A stretch of DNA of 64,000 nucleotides from Notoacmeibacter sp. MSK16QG-6 (GTDB lineage Bacteria; Pseudomonadota; Alphaproteobacteria; Rhizobiales; Rhizobiaceae), in the NCBI RefSeq assembly GCF_024158145.1, contig NZ_JAMYXM010000001.1, positions 1,302,001 to 1,366,000 of the forward strand, written 5' to 3'. Made by a program: the position numbers and the translations under genes. Each line of letters opens with the position of its first letter. The first letter of the stretch is position 1. This document shows positions 19,027 through 28,029 of the stretch, piece by piece. The notes under the pieces were generated by a model. That model saw nothing but the letters and a program-made list of their open reading frames with translations. It made no database searches and had not been told where the DNA came from.

Positions 19027-19869
19027 CTATCCGACGAATGCGCGTTCGATCACGAATTCGCCCGGTTGGGCATTTGAGCCCTCCGTCAGACCCGACTCTT
19101 CCAGAAGCGTCTTGATCTCCTGGAGCATCGCCATCGAACCGCAGATCATGCCCCGGTCGATGTCCTTGTCGAATGGCGCCACGCCGAGATCGGCAAAAAG
19201 TTCGCCGGAGCGGATCAGATTGGTGATACGGCCCATCTTTCCGAAATTCTCGCGCGTGGTCGTCGCATAGAAACGAAGTTTGGATGTGTCGCACAACTCA
19301 TTCAGCAATTCGTCCGACTTGACGCTTTCGACCAGATCGAGACCGAACTTCAGCTCATCGACCTGGCGGCAGGTCTGCGTCAGGATAAGCTCGTCGAATT
19401 TCGCATAGCTCTCCGGATCACGGATAAGGGACGCAAACGGCGCGATGCCGGTCCCGGTGGAGAACATCCAAAGCCGCTTCCCGGGAATGAGCGCATCGTG
19501 CACCAGCGTGCCGGTCGGCTTCGGGCGCATCAATACCGTATCGCCCGGCTTGATCTGCTGAAGATGCTGCGTGAGGGGGCCATCCGGCACCTTGATGGAA
19601 AAGAACTCCAGATCGTCCGACCAATTGGGCGAGGCAATGGAATAAGCCCGATAAATCGGTTTTTCGCCCACCATCAGACCGATCATGACGAATTCGCCAG
19701 AGCGGAAACGGAAACTTGCCGGCCGCGTCGTGCGAAAATGAAAGAGCCGATCGGTGTAGTGGGTGACCTCGGTGACGGTCAGGCCCAAAGCGCCCTTGGG
19801 CAGGTCCGTCGGTGCGACTTCAAATTCGGTCATTGCAATCGTCATCGGTTGTTCGACCTCTGCATTCAT
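19027..19869 (-). CDS. fpr: Ferredoxin/flavodoxin-NADP reductase
   Basis: 280 residues of the bacterial FNR (Fpr, subclass I) type. The FAD-binding motif is RAYSIASP. The NADP-binding region has STGTGIAPFASLIRDP and the C-terminus has CGSMAMLQEIKTLLE with a terminal aromatic-Val-Gly (AFVG), like other alphaproteobacterial Fpr enzymes. It exchanges electrons between NADPH and ferredoxin or flavodoxin, supporting Fe-S biogenesis and oxidative-stress defence. ATGs at 19845 and 19833 are alternative starts; the former has GAGG upstream. It has no co-directional partner. Confidence 0.92.
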   Translation of the reverse strand: MNAEVEQPMTIAMTEFEVAPTDLPKGALGLTVTEVTHYTDRLFHFRTTRPASFRFRSGEFVMIGLMVGEKPIYRAYSIASPNWSDDLEFFSIKVPDGPLTQHLQQIKPGDTVLMRPKPTGTLVHDALIPGKRLWMFSTGTGIAPFASLIRDPESYAKFDELILTQTCRQVDELKFGLDLVESVKSDELLNELCDTSKLRFYATTTRENFGKMGRITNLIRSGELFADLGVAPFDKDIDRGMICGSMAMLQEIKTLLEESGLTEGSNAQPGEFVIERAFVG

Positions 19870-20312
19870 CGAAAGCCATTGAGGCCGGACACCTCATATT
19901 GCGGCTTTCTATGCCACGGATTCTCATTCGGCAGAGGAAACCGCTTTGCGCAGGATCAAGGCAGGGTGAAAAAAACTCCTGTCGTAGTGGGTTCTCATGC
20001 CGTTTCGAGAACGCATTGGCAAGACCAGGGCAACTTACAGCCTTCGAAAAGCGCACCGGTCTGTCGCCCGATAGACGAGAGCGCGATATCGTCGTCAACA
20101 ACGAGACCTTCGCCGCTGCTGCAAAAACACAACACTTATATTTAAGTGGATGGATCGAGGATAAGAGACCGAAAGTCGATAATGTCCTCACCGATATTTC
20201 TGATAATATCAATCTGGATGAAACGTGATTCGCACCGCTGTTGGCGAACACGAACGCGATCTTACGAAGACTTACTGGTCGGGCCTCCTCCCAATCCGAT
20301 CAGTTAAACTGT
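19870..20312. other. Gene-poor stretch between fpr and a secreted protein gene
   Basis: No convincing protein gene is visible here on either strand: the open frames lack ribosome sites and show no family resemblance. The right part (20125-20230) is AT-rich, with TATATT at 20137-20142. The stretch ends in an intrinsic terminator with no annotated gene in front of it, so a small RNA reading rightwards is possible. The left end must hold the fpr promoter. Confidence 0.5.
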
Positions 20313-20347
20313 GGCCGGCACTCCGAAAGGTTTGCCGGCCTCTTTTT
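20313..20347 (+). terminator. Orphan intrinsic terminator
   Basis: Perfect 8-bp stem GGCCGGCA / TGCCGGCC with a 12-base loop, followed by TCTTTTT. The nearest + strand gene upstream is ribH2, which already has its own terminator 1.3 kb earlier. Confidence 0.8.
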
Positions 20348-20418
20348 ATCGATCCTGTTTGCTGGATCGCTTTGGTGGTTCTAAGCGTTGACCGGTGAAC
20401 CGCTATGGAGGACGGCAC

Positions 20419-20754
20419 ATGATTGCGCTTCGCCTGGTATGGATCGTCACCCTCTCGTCAGCGGTCGTTCCCGCCACGTCGTTTGCGCAGTTCACCGTCG
20501 ATAACCCGGTCATTCTGTCGCCGGCTCCGAGCCTTGGCGGTTTCCGCTATGCCGCACCGGACCTTCTGGATCGCGAGCCTCGGTTCAATCCCGACACCAA
20601 GCCTGAAAAGGGCGTGTTGAACTATACCGATCGCGACTTCATCGAAGAAAACGTGCCTCCTTATGTCGAACGGGACGCCGTGCGTTCGGCGCAGCCCAAA
20701 CGACGCATATTGCGCTCACGCCGACCCGAAATTCCGACATTCGGCGCGCAATAG
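20419..20754 (+). CDS. Small secreted protein of unknown function
   Basis: 111 residues from the ATG at 20419, with GGAGG 8 bases upstream. The first 23 residues (IALRLVWIVTLSSAVVPATSFA) form a Sec signal peptide ending in SFA-Q. The mature part is Pro/Arg rich with no recognised motif, and the tail is basic (RRILRSRRPE). It probably acts in the periplasm. It lies 81 bases before the LysR gene on the same strand but has no evident link to formate metabolism. Confidence 0.65.
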   Translation: MIALRLVWIVTLSSAVVPATSFAQFTVDNPVILSPAPSLGGFRYAAPDLLDREPRFNPDTKPEKGVLNYTDRDFIEENVPPYVERDAVRSAQPKRRILRSRRPEIPTFGAQ

Positions 20755-20835
20755 CCCGAAGCGGGATATCGCCTTTCCCTTTTCTCGTTATCCAAACGCG
20801 TTTAAGGCTCGGTTCCCCGATCCGACGGAGCCTTC

Positions 20836-21729
20836 ATGCAAGACCGCCTCGAAATGCTGATCGCACTGGTGCGGGAAAAGCATTTTGGCCGTGCGGCCGA
20901 GACATTGGGCATCACGCAGCCCAGTCTGTCCTTTGGCATCAGGGCGCTGGAGGATCAGCTCGGCGCGCCTTTGGTACGGCGCGGCTCGCGTTATCAGGGT
21001 CTTACCGCAGAAGGCGAGCGCGTCTACGAGCGAGCGCTGCGTATCGTTGCCGAGACACGCGCATTGAAAGACGATGTGCGCGGAGCAAACGGTGAATTAA
21101 GCGGCCTGCTGCGGTTCGGCGTGGTGCCAACGGCCCTGCCGCTCGCCGCCGAACTCGTCGCCGCCACGCGAAAGGAACACCCGGCGCTGCGGTTCCGTAT
21201 TCTGTCGCAGACCGCCTCCGAGATCGAGGAAGGGCTTGCGCGTCTCGAGCTTGAGGCAGGCCTCTCCTATACAAAGGGGCTGGAAGCACGGTCCCTTCAT
21301 GTCCACCCGATCCACACGGAACATTCCTGCCTCCTAGTTCATGAGAGTCACGAACTGGCGTCCCGAAAAAATGTGGACTGGGCCGATGTCGGTTCAGCAG
21401 CGCCCTGCCTCCTGACGCCAGGCATGACAAATCGCGCGATCGTCGAGGAGCGCCTGCGTGAAGCTGGCGTTACCCCCTCTCCAAGCGTCGACAGCAATTC
21501 CATCATCGCTCTCGTCACGCTGGTCGCGCTCGGCGGACACGCTTTGGTATTGCCCGAACAGCTTGCCCATGCCGTCGCAGGACAGGGTCCCGTTAAGCGT
21601 GTCGCTATCAAACGGGGTCGCGGCGCGCCGGACGATCCGCAGATCGCTCTTCTTCTGCCGAACCGGCATAAACTGCCGGCCTCTTTGGTCGCTCTCAGAA
21701 AAGCCGCCCGCAAACGCGTCGAAGTTTGA
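20836..21729 (+). CDS. LysR-family regulator of the fds operon
   Basis: 297 residues. The N-terminal winged helix-turn-helix is evident (LVREKHFGRAAETLGITQPSLSFGIRALEDQLGAPLVRRGSR), followed by a periplasmic-binding-fold effector domain. It lies immediately upstream of fdsG on the same strand, a position typical of FdsR-like regulators of formate dehydrogenase. A GTTTGAT-N11-ATCAAAC palindrome overlaps its own stop codon and precedes fdsG, and is the likely binding site. The effector could be formate or a metabolic signal; this is not shown by the sequence. Confidence 0.85.
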   Translation: MQDRLEMLIALVREKHFGRAAETLGITQPSLSFGIRALEDQLGAPLVRRGSRYQGLTAEGERVYERALRIVAETRALKDDVRGANGELSGLLRFGVVPTALPLAAELVAATRKEHPALRFRILSQTASEIEEGLARLELEAGLSYTKGLEARSLHVHPIHTEHSCLLVHESHELASRKNVDWADVGSAAPCLLTPGMTNRAIVEERLREAGVTPSPSVDSNSIIALVTLVALGGHALVLPEQLAHAVAGQGPVKRVAIKRGRGAPDDPQIALLLPNRHKLPASLVALRKAARKRVEV

Positions 21730-21748
21730 TCGATTTTGTCTATCAAAC
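21724..21748. promoter_or_regulatory. LysR-type operator upstream of fdsG
   Basis: Inverted repeat GTTTGAT-N11-ATCAAAC, a T-N11-A LysR box with 7-bp perfect arms. It starts inside the last codons of the lysR gene and lies about 110 bases before the fdsG start. This suits activation of fdsGBACD by the adjacent regulator. Confidence 0.7.
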
Positions 21749-21857
21749 GACGATGGTTTGCGATTGAACCTTGATGTGACAGGGGATATCCTCAAGCGGA
21801 TTCCGCCTGAGATGACATCGACGTCAATCTGCGGGTGGATGGGAGGAAAAACCGACG

Positions 21858-22325
21858 ATGCAGACCGGCGAAGCGATAGCGTCCCGCATTCAGGCGATCA
21901 TCGAAGAACATGCGGATATGGAAGGTCCGTTGCTGCCGCTGCTTCACGCGGTGCAGGCCGAATTCGGCTTTGTGCCTGACGATGCCATTCGCCCGATTGC
22001 CGAGATGCTCAATATCAGCCGCGCCGAAGTGCATGGCGTCATCAGCTTTTATCATGACTTTCATACCGAGCCACAGGGACGTCACGTTTTGAAGATCTGC
22101 CGGGCGGAAGCCTGTCAGGCGCGCGGCGGACAGGCTATCGAGGATCAGGTCCGCAGGCTGCTGCAGTTGAATTGGAACGAGACTTCGCCGGATGGGGCTG
22201 TCACGCTGGAGCCGGTCTACTGTCTGGGTCTTTGCGCCTGCGGCCCAAACGCGCTGATCGATGACAGGCCCGTGGCGCAGTTGACCGGCAAGAAGGTCGA
22301 AAGCATCGTTCGGGAACTGATCTGA
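21858..22325 (+). CDS. fdsG: Formate dehydrogenase gamma subunit (NuoE-like)
   Basis: 155 residues of the NuoE/24-kDa [2Fe-2S] family. The cluster ligands are visible as CRAEACQ and CLGLCACGP. In the NAD-dependent, soluble molybdenum formate dehydrogenase (FdsGBACD) this subunit carries electrons between the Fe-S chain and the FMN site. The GGAGG before the ATG is strong. The stop overlaps the fdsB start by one base. Confidence 0.95.
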   Translation: MQTGEAIASRIQAIIEEHADMEGPLLPLLHAVQAEFGFVPDDAIRPIAEMLNISRAEVHGVISFYHDFHTEPQGRHVLKICRAEACQARGGQAIEDQVRRLLQLNWNETSPDGAVTLEPVYCLGLCACGPNALIDDRPVAQLTGKKVESIVRELI

Positions 22326-23878
22326 TGGATGCATCGAGCGATATCACAAGAATCTTCGTACCAGCCGATATGGCGGCTCGGGCGCTTGGAGCCGATGAGA
22401 TCGCCGAAGCGGTTTCACGTGAATCAGAGAAGCGCGGCCTCGACATACGGCTTGTCCGAAATGGCTCACGCGGGATGGTTTTCCACGAACCGCTGGTCGA
22501 GATCGAGAAGAATGGCGTCCGATACGGCTTCAGCCGCATGGATGCCGAAGACCTTGCTGAAGTCTTCGACAATTCGGAGCATCATCCAAAAGCAATCGGC
22601 CCGGTCGAGGAACTCGACTGGATGAAGCGGCAGACCCGCCTCACCTTCTCACGCTGTGGCGTGATCGATCCGCTCGATCTGGACGAATATGAATCGTATG
22701 GCGGTTTGGCTGGACTGCGCGAGGCGCTGAAGCGCACGCCGCAGCAGATCATCGATGATGTGAAGACATCGGGCTTACGTGGGCGGGGAGGCGCTGGCTT
22801 TCCGACCGGCATAAAATGGCAGACCGTCCATGATGCCGAAGCAATCCAGAAGTACATTGTCTGCAATGCCGACGAAGGCGATAGCGGCACGTTTGCCGAC
22901 CGCATGCTGATGGAAGGCGATCCGTTCTGTCTCATCGAAGGCATGGCGATTGCCGGGATCGCGGTCGGTGCGACCAGAGGCTACGTCTATCTTCGCAGCG
23001 AATATCCCGATGCCATCCGCGTGATGAACGCCGCGATCGGGATCGCGCGGCAGAAAGGTGTTCTCGGATCGGATATATTCGGCTCCGGCAAGGCTTTCGA
23101 CATGGAGGTCCGAGTCGGCGCCGGCGCTTATGTGTGCGGCGAAGAAACCTCCCTGCTCAACAGCCTGGAAGGCAAGAGGGGCGTGGTGCGCGCCAAACCG
23201 CCGCTCCCGGCGCTGGAAGGACTTTTCGGTCGACCGACAGTCGTCAACAATGTTCTCAGCCTTGCGGCAGTGCCTTATATCGTGGCCGAGGGCGGAGAAG
23301 CCTATGCGGCCTACGGCATAGGCCGGTCGCGCGGAACGATCCCGCTCCAGATTGCGGGCAATGTCAAAAGAGGCGGGCTGTTCGAAGCGGCATTCGGCAT
23401 GACCCTTGGCGAAATCGTCGAGGAAATCGGTGGTGGAACGGCGTCCGGTGAACCCGTGCGCGCCGTTCAGGTCGGCGGGCCGCTCGGCGCTTACTTCCCG
23501 CCCGACCTTTTCGATACACCATTCGGATACGAGGATTTTTCGGCAAAGGACGGACTGATCGGCCATGCCGGCATCACTGTTTTCGACGATAGCGTCGATA
23601 TGAGCAAAATGGCGCGCTTCGCCATGGAATTCTGCGCCGTGGAGAGCTGCGGAAAATGCACGCCCTGCCGTATCGGCGCGGTGCGCGGTGTCGAGACGAT
23701 CGACCGCATCCGCCGCGGCGACGCCGGCGCAATGGGGCTTCTGGAGGATCTTTGCGATACGATGAAGGCCGGCTCGCTCTGCGCGCTTGGCGGCTTCACC
23801 CCTTACCCCGTCATGAGCGCGCTGACCTATTTTCCGGAAGACTTTCTGCCGGGACCACAGATGGAGGCTGCGGAATGA
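22325..23878 (+). CDS. fdsB: Formate dehydrogenase beta subunit (NuoF-like, NAD site)
   Basis: 517 residues. The NuoF signature GLRGRGGAGFPTGIKW (NADH site), CNADEGDSGTFADR (FMN site) and the [4Fe-4S] motif ESCGKCTPCRIGAVRG are all present. A thioredoxin-like N-terminal region of about 120 residues precedes them, as is normal for FdsB. It reduces NAD+ with electrons from formate. ATGA overlap with fdsA. Confidence 0.95.
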   Translation: MDASSDITRIFVPADMAARALGADEIAEAVSRESEKRGLDIRLVRNGSRGMVFHEPLVEIEKNGVRYGFSRMDAEDLAEVFDNSEHHPKAIGPVEELDWMKRQTRLTFSRCGVIDPLDLDEYESYGGLAGLREALKRTPQQIIDDVKTSGLRGRGGAGFPTGIKWQTVHDAEAIQKYIVCNADEGDSGTFADRMLMEGDPFCLIEGMAIAGIAVGATRGYVYLRSEYPDAIRVMNAAIGIARQKGVLGSDIFGSGKAFDMEVRVGAGAYVCGEETSLLNSLEGKRGVVRAKPPLPALEGLFGRPTVVNNVLSLAAVPYIVAEGGEAYAAYGIGRSRGTIPLQIAGNVKRGGLFEAAFGMTLGEIVEEIGGGTASGEPVRAVQVGGPLGAYFPPDLFDTPFGYEDFSAKDGLIGHAGITVFDDSVDMSKMARFAMEFCAVESCGKCTPCRIGAVRGVETIDRIRRGDAGAMGLLEDLCDTMKAGSLCALGGFTPYPVMSALTYFPEDFLPGPQMEAAE

Positions 23879-26763
23879 CGATTCCTCTTTCGCTTACCGA
23901 CGATCATGGAACCAAACGCGGCTCGGCCGAGACGATGGTTACCCTCAGCGTCGACGGCATGGAAGTGAGCGTACCGGCCGGCACCTCGATCATGCGGGCC
24001 GCTTCCGAAGCAAAGATCAAGGTGCCGAAACTCTGCGCCACCGACATGCTCGACGCATTCGGCTCCTGCCGGATGTGCCTCGTCGAGATCGAGGGCCGGC
24101 CCGGTACGCCCGCCTCATGCACGACGCCGGTCGCCGAGGGCATGAAGGTCAAGACTCAGACCGAGCGGCTGAAGAAGCTGCGCAAGGGTGTGATGGAGCT
24201 CTACATCTCCGACCACCCGCTGGACTGCCTGACCTGCGCCGCCAATGGCGATTGCGAATTGCAGGACATGGCCGGCGCGGTCGGCCTTCGCGATGTCCGC
24301 TACGATACCGTTGCCGAAAAGGGCAACCACTTCGCCGTCCGTAACAATACCGGCGAGCACAATCCATATTATCTGCCGAAGGATGCCTCGAACCCTTATT
24401 TCGATTACGATCCGTCCAAATGCATCGTTTGTTCGCGGTGCGTACGCGCCTGCGAAGAGGTGCAGGGTACCTTTGCGCTGACGATTGCCGGGCGCGGTTG
24501 GGACAGCCGCGTTTCCGCCGGCGCGTCCTTCGATGATTTTCTGTCGTCCGAATGCGTGTCCTGCGGCGCCTGTGTCCAGGCCTGCCCAACCGCCACGTTG
24601 ATCGAGAAAAGCGTCGTCGAAACCGGAACACCCGAACGGAGCGTTGTCACGACCTGCGCCTATTGCGGTGTCGGGTGCTCATTCGAGGCGCAAATGCGCG
24701 GCGGTGAACTCGTCCGCATGGTGCCCTACAAGGACGGACAGGCCAATCGTGGCCATAGCTGCGTGAAGGGCCGCTTCGCCTATGGCTATGCCGAACACAA
24801 GGACCGCATCCTTTCGCCCATGATTCGCGATAGGATCGAAGAACCCTGGCGCGAGGTTTCGTGGGACGAGGCTCTTTCTTTCGCGGCAAGCCGTTTGAAA
24901 GCGGTTCAGGAAAAGAAAGGCCGGCGCTCCATCGGCGTCATCACGTCGAGCCGCTGCACGAACGAAGAAACTTATCTCGTTCAGAAGCTGGCTCGGGCTG
25001 TATTCCGCAACAACAACACCGATACCTGCGCGCGCGTCTGCCACTCGCCGACCGGTTATGGCCTCGGCCAGACTTACGGCACTTCGGCGGGTACGCAGGA
25101 TTTCGACTCGGTCGAGCAGGCCGATGTCGTGCTCGTCATCGGAGCCAATCCGACCGATGGTCATCCCGTCTTTGCCAGCCGGCTGAAGAAACGACTGAGG
25201 GAAGGCGCGAAGCTTATCGTCGTCGATCCTCGTCGCATCGATCTGGTCAAGACGCCACATGTGAAAGCGGCCCATCATCTGCCGCTACGGCCCGGCACCA
25301 ATGTCGCGGTCGTCACAGCCATGGCGCATGTCATCGTAACAGAGAATTTGCAGGATCAGGCCTATATCGACGAGCGCTGCGATACGGACGCTTTCGCCGA
25401 TTACGTCGAATTCGTGAAAGATCCGCGCCATTCGCCGGAAGCCGTCGAAGCGCTAACGGGCGTACCGGCCGAGGAGTTGCGCGCTGCCGCGCGGCTCTAC
25501 GCCACGGGCGGTAATGCCGCGATCTATTACGGTCTCGGCGTGACGGAGCACAGCCAGGGTTCGACCACCGTCATCGGCATCGCCAACCTCGCCATGCTGA
25601 CCGGAAATGTCGGCAAGGAGGGGGCTGGCGTCAATCCGTTGCGCGGCCAGAACAACGTGCAGGGCTCGTGCGACATGGGCTCCTTCCCGCATGAACTGCC
25701 GGGATACCGTCATGTGAAGAACACCGATGTGCGGCAGATCTTCGAGCAGCAATGGGGCGTCGAAATCGATCCGGAACCGGGGCTGCGCATTCCAAACATG
25801 TTCGACGCGGCGCTCGACGGCTCGTTTGGCGGGCTCTATTGCCAGGGCGAGGACATCGTCCAGTCCGACCCCGACACGCGACACGTCGTCGCGGCTCTCT
25901 CGGCCATGGATTGCGTTATCGTTCACGATCTTTTCCTGAACGAGACGTCGAACTACGCCCATGTTTTCCTTCCTGGTTCGTCCTTTCTGGAAAAGGACGG
26001 CACTTTCACCAATGCGGAACGGCGCATCAATCCCGTTCGCCGGGTCATGGCGCCCAAGGCCGGCTATGCCGACTGGGAAGTGACGCAGATGCTGGCCAAC
26101 GCGATGGGCGCCAACTGGACCTATGGCCATCCCCAGGAGATTATGGCCGAAATCGCGGCAACGACCCCTTCGTTCGCCAATGTCACCTACGATCTGCTGG
26201 ATAAAAAGGGTTCGGTGCAGTGGCCCTGCAACGAGACCCACCCCGAAGGCACGCCGATGATGCATGTCGATGGTTTCGTGCGCGGCAAGGGCCGCTTCAT
26301 CCGCACCGACTATGTGGCGACGGAAGAGAAAACCGGGCCGCGCTTCCCGCTTCTTCTGACCACGGGCCGTATTCTGAGCCAATACAATGTCGGCGCCCAG
26401 ACGCGGCGGACGGCCAATACGATCTGGCACGACCAGGACGTGCTGGAGATCCACCCGCACGACGCCGAAAATCGCGGTGTACGCGAAGGCGACTGGGTAC
26501 GCCTCGCCTCCCGCGCCGGCGAAACGACGCTGCGCGCAACCATCACGGACCGGGTTTCGCCGGGCGTGGTCTATACGACCTTCCATCACCCCGACACACA
26601 GGCCAACGTGGTCACGACCGACAATTCGGACTGGGCAACCAATTGCCCCGAATATAAGGTTACGGCGGTGCAGGTGGCCCCGTCCAACGGCCCATCCGCC
26701 TGGCAGGACGACTATTCCGACCACTCCGAGGCGTCGCGGCGGATCATTCAGGCGGCTGAATAA
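23875..26763 (+). CDS. fdsA: Formate dehydrogenase alpha subunit, molybdenum catalytic subunit
   Basis: 962 residues from the ATG overlapping the fdsB stop. Cofactor sites run in order: N-terminal plant-type [2Fe-2S] (CATDML...CRMC...C), His-Cys3 (HPLDCLTCAANGDC), two [4Fe-4S] ferredoxin motifs (CIVCSRCVRAC, CVSCGACVQACP), then CAYCGVGC opening the bis-MGD domain. The molybdenum ligand is cysteine, not selenocysteine: RVCHSPT with Cys389 and His390. The C-terminal molybdopterin-dinucleotide domain is complete. It oxidises formate to CO2 in the cytoplasm and feeds NADH through FdsB, giving energy or reductant from formate made by C1 metabolism. Confidence 0.96.
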   Translation: MTIPLSLTDDHGTKRGSAETMVTLSVDGMEVSVPAGTSIMRAASEAKIKVPKLCATDMLDAFGSCRMCLVEIEGRPGTPASCTTPVAEGMKVKTQTERLKKLRKGVMELYISDHPLDCLTCAANGDCELQDMAGAVGLRDVRYDTVAEKGNHFAVRNNTGEHNPYYLPKDASNPYFDYDPSKCIVCSRCVRACEEVQGTFALTIAGRGWDSRVSAGASFDDFLSSECVSCGACVQACPTATLIEKSVVETGTPERSVVTTCAYCGVGCSFEAQMRGGELVRMVPYKDGQANRGHSCVKGRFAYGYAEHKDRILSPMIRDRIEEPWREVSWDEALSFAASRLKAVQEKKGRRSIGVITSSRCTNEETYLVQKLARAVFRNNNTDTCARVCHSPTGYGLGQTYGTSAGTQDFDSVEQADVVLVIGANPTDGHPVFASRLKKRLREGAKLIVVDPRRIDLVKTPHVKAAHHLPLRPGTNVAVVTAMAHVIVTENLQDQAYIDERCDTDAFADYVEFVKDPRHSPEAVEALTGVPAEELRAAARLYATGGNAAIYYGLGVTEHSQGSTTVIGIANLAMLTGNVGKEGAGVNPLRGQNNVQGSCDMGSFPHELPGYRHVKNTDVRQIFEQQWGVEIDPEPGLRIPNMFDAALDGSFGGLYCQGEDIVQSDPDTRHVVAALSAMDCVIVHDLFLNETSNYAHVFLPGSSFLEKDGTFTNAERRINPVRRVMAPKAGYADWEVTQMLANAMGANWTYGHPQEIMAEIAATTPSFANVTYDLLDKKGSVQWPCNETHPEGTPMMHVDGFVRGKGRFIRTDYVATEEKTGPRFPLLLTTGRILSQYNVGAQTRRTANTIWHDQDVLEIHPHDAENRGVREGDWVRLASRAGETTLRATITDRVSPGVVYTTFHHPDTQANVVTTDNSDWATNCPEYKVTAVQVAPSNGPSAWQDDYSDHSEASRRIIQAAE

Positions 26764-26770
26764 ACCTACG

Positions 26771-27610
26771 ATGGATAGTTGGCGCAATTGGCATAGCACA
26801 GCCTTCGATACAGAGATGCAGGCCGCCCCGCGCCGGCACGATCTGCCGGAAGAAGTCGCCATTGCGCTTACCTGCAACGGGACGACGCAGGCCGTCATGA
26901 TGGGAACACCGGCGAACCTGTCCGATTTCGCCACCGGCTTCCTTGTCACCGAGGGATTGGCGCATCCCGATGAGATCGAAGCCATCGAGGTGATCGAGAC
27001 CGAGCACGGGATCGACCTGCAAATCCGACTGGAAGAGACCGCCGATGCCCGCTTTGCCGCGCGGCGACGTTCGATGACCGGTCCGGTCGGCTGCGGCCTC
27101 TGCGGGATTGAAAGTCTGGAAGTCGCCATGGCGACATCGCCATCGGTTGCCGCCATTGAAGGTCCGGCCTTGGCGACAGGCGATATTCCTCGTGCGATGA
27201 CACTCCTACCGACCTTTCAGCCTTTGCACGATACGACCCGCGCCGTGCATGGGGCGGCGTTTTATCAGCCGGCGAAAGGCATCATTCTGGCGCGCGAAGA
27301 TGTCGGGCGTCACAACGCGCTTGACAAGCTGGTTGGCGCGATGATTGCGGACGGTATCGATGCGGTAAGTGGCGCAATCCTGATCACGTCCCGCGTTTCC
27401 ATCGATATGGTGCAGAAGGCGCTGCGCGCCGGCTGCCCGATCCTGATCGCCGTTTCAGCGCCGACGGCATCGGCGCTCGATCTGGCGGAACAGAGCGGCC
27501 TGACGGTGGTGGGTCTGGCGCGTGGATCGCGCTTTGAGGTTTTCACTCATCCCGAGCGCATCCATCCCGATCCTGTCGTTAACGAGGTGCCAAACCATGC
27601 AAGCCGATAA
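26771..27610 (+). CDS. fdhD: FdhD/FdsC formate dehydrogenase accessory sulfurtransferase
   Basis: 279 residues of the FdhD family. FdhD moves sulfur from a cysteine desulfurase to the molybdenum cofactor of formate dehydrogenase and is essential for its activity. The motif GCGLCGIE contains the functional CxxC; REDVGRHNALDKL and the ITSRVSIDMVQKA stretch are also characteristic. The start is at 26771, seven bases after the fdsA stop. In the Fds nomenclature this gene is fdsC. It overlaps fdsD by 14 bases. Confidence 0.94.
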   Translation: MDSWRNWHSTAFDTEMQAAPRRHDLPEEVAIALTCNGTTQAVMMGTPANLSDFATGFLVTEGLAHPDEIEAIEVIETEHGIDLQIRLEETADARFAARRRSMTGPVGCGLCGIESLEVAMATSPSVAAIEGPALATGDIPRAMTLLPTFQPLHDTTRAVHGAAFYQPAKGIILAREDVGRHNALDKLVGAMIADGIDAVSGAILITSRVSIDMVQKALRAGCPILIAVSAPTASALDLAEQSGLTVVGLARGSRFEVFTHPERIHPDPVVNEVPNHASR

Positions 27611-27887
27611 GCTCGTCCGCATGGCCAATCAGATCAGCCTGTTCATGGAGAGCAAGCCGTCTGACGATGAGGCGCTGGAGGGTCTGGCCGCGCATATCAA
27701 CGATTTCTGGGATCCACGCATGCGACAGCAGTTTCTCGTCGCGATGACAGCCGATCCCGATTTACCGGCGCGCGATCTCGTTCGCCGGGCGCTGCCCCTG
27801 ATCGCTGTTCCAGGTGAGGATGACGGGCCGCATGCGCCTCTCTCACCCGTCGGCTCGGAACCGATCAATCCTGCTCATCGTGATTGA
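27597..27887 (+). CDS. fdsD: Formate dehydrogenase delta subunit
   Basis: 96 residues with the FdsD pattern KLVRMANQISLFM...HINDFWDPRMRQQF. FdsD is a small helical protein needed for assembly or stability of the FdsABG complex. It starts inside the end of fdhD, so it is translationally coupled and is the last gene of the operon. Confidence 0.93.
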   Translation: MQADKLVRMANQISLFMESKPSDDEALEGLAAHINDFWDPRMRQQFLVAMTADPDLPARDLVRRALPLIAVPGEDDGPHAPLSPVGSEPINPAHRD

Positions 27888-27926
27888 GCGTTGCAACGGC
27901 TTCGGAAGACGATGGCTCATCAATTC

Positions 27927-27940
27927 TTGATTTCGATCAA
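27927..27940. promoter_or_regulatory. Perfect FNR/FixK box before cytochrome c
   Basis: TTGAT TTCG ATCAA matches the FNR/FixK consensus exactly. Its centre is about 96 bases before the cytochrome c start codon, which would allow a class II position (-41.5) for a start site near 27975. It implies low-oxygen induction of the cytochrome. Confidence 0.85.
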
Positions 27941-28029
27941 GGCATGGAGCCTCGTCTAAAGGCCACTAGTTATTGTTGGAACGTCCTTTACACTCATTGC
28001 GAGTGCAAGACTTCTTGAGGAAACTAATC

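Noticed and set aside
19812-20228. Possible 138-codon protein in the gap after fpr
   Set aside because: Its first part is antisense to fpr, it has no ribosome site and no family resemblance; the rest of the gap is described as gene-poor.
25453-27156. Long open frame (567 codons) on the - strand opposite fdsA/fdhD
   Set aside because: It is antiparallel to clear, motif-complete genes, has no ribosome site and no recognisable domain; high-GC shadow frame.
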